Positions 63,831-64,000 of a DNA stretch of 64,000 bases are shown piece after piece (positions within the stretch are counted from its first letter, which is position 1; each line of letters starts with the position of its first letter). This DNA is from Puffinus mauretanicus. Its lineage: Eukaryota; Chordata; Aves; Procellariiformes; Procellariidae. The stretch covers positions 1,984,001-2,048,000 of the forward strand of contig JAJKFH010004053.1 of assembly GCA_023333565.1 (NCBI GenBank), given 5' to 3'. Under the pieces are notes generated by a model. The model worked only from the letters and a program-made list of their open reading frames with translations. It was not told the DNA's origin and ran no database searches. The translations under genes and the position numbers were made by a program.

Positions 63831-64000
63831 CTGTAGAAATGCACAATTGCAGAACAGTGATTATATTTTAGATAACTTATGAGACACTGGATTTCAGTTT
63901 TTGCTATCTCAAAGTTTTTAAAGCCAAGCTACCAAGATATTTCTGGTAACAAACCATTTAGACCAATTCAAGTGTATTGGTTTATGCCGAGAAGTTCTAG

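Overview
This is vertebrate, almost certainly avian, nuclear DNA. The evidence is spliced genes with GT-AG introns, three CR1 LINE copies (two with the typical bird 3' end), two LTRs of types common in birds, and compact introns. The LTR at 20.4-21.0 kb is of a kind I associate with non-galliform birds, so a neoavian or similar source is likely; the species cannot be read from the sequence.

Two genes lie on the minus strand, both incomplete. From 63.8 kb down to 25.0 kb run 26 coding exons of SMCHD1, labelled A (most 5') to Z (last). Joined with phases checked at every junction they give an open frame of 1,111 residues plus a stop, roughly the C-terminal 55 percent of the protein. They encode a chain of beta-rich, immunoglobulin-like segments, a coiled coil, the SMC hinge, a second coiled coil, a conserved basic PPKRMRRE motif and a glutamine-rich tail. 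The N-terminal GHKL ATPase lies beyond the right edge. At the left edge are exon 1 and the first 26 bases of exon 2 of EMILIN2, with its signal peptide and CpG island. SMCHD1 followed by EMILIN2 in the same direction is the order known from human 18p11.

Between the genes is about 24 kb without a recognisable gene. It holds a near-identical 130-base inverted repeat (7.1 and 8.3 kb), a broken CR1 with reverse-transcriptase remnants (18.9-20.3 kb), a solo LTR (20.4-21.0 kb) and a GC-rich stretch (21.3-22.7 kb). Inside SMCHD1 introns are a second, CpG-rich LTR (40.7-41.5 kb, antisense to the gene), two CR1 fragments (47.4 and 57.5 kb) and an unidentified cluster of minus-strand reading frames (52.6-53.8 kb).

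The points most worth checking are the last SMCHD1 exon, where two acceptors 5 bases apart give a polyglutamine or an alanine-rich tail; a GC-AG intron after exon C; an odd donor after exon A; a Big_1-like domain in the SMCHD1 linker; and the inverted repeat. I found no wholly new system. The two genes have unrelated jobs, chromatin silencing and extracellular matrix, and appear together only through conserved synteny.
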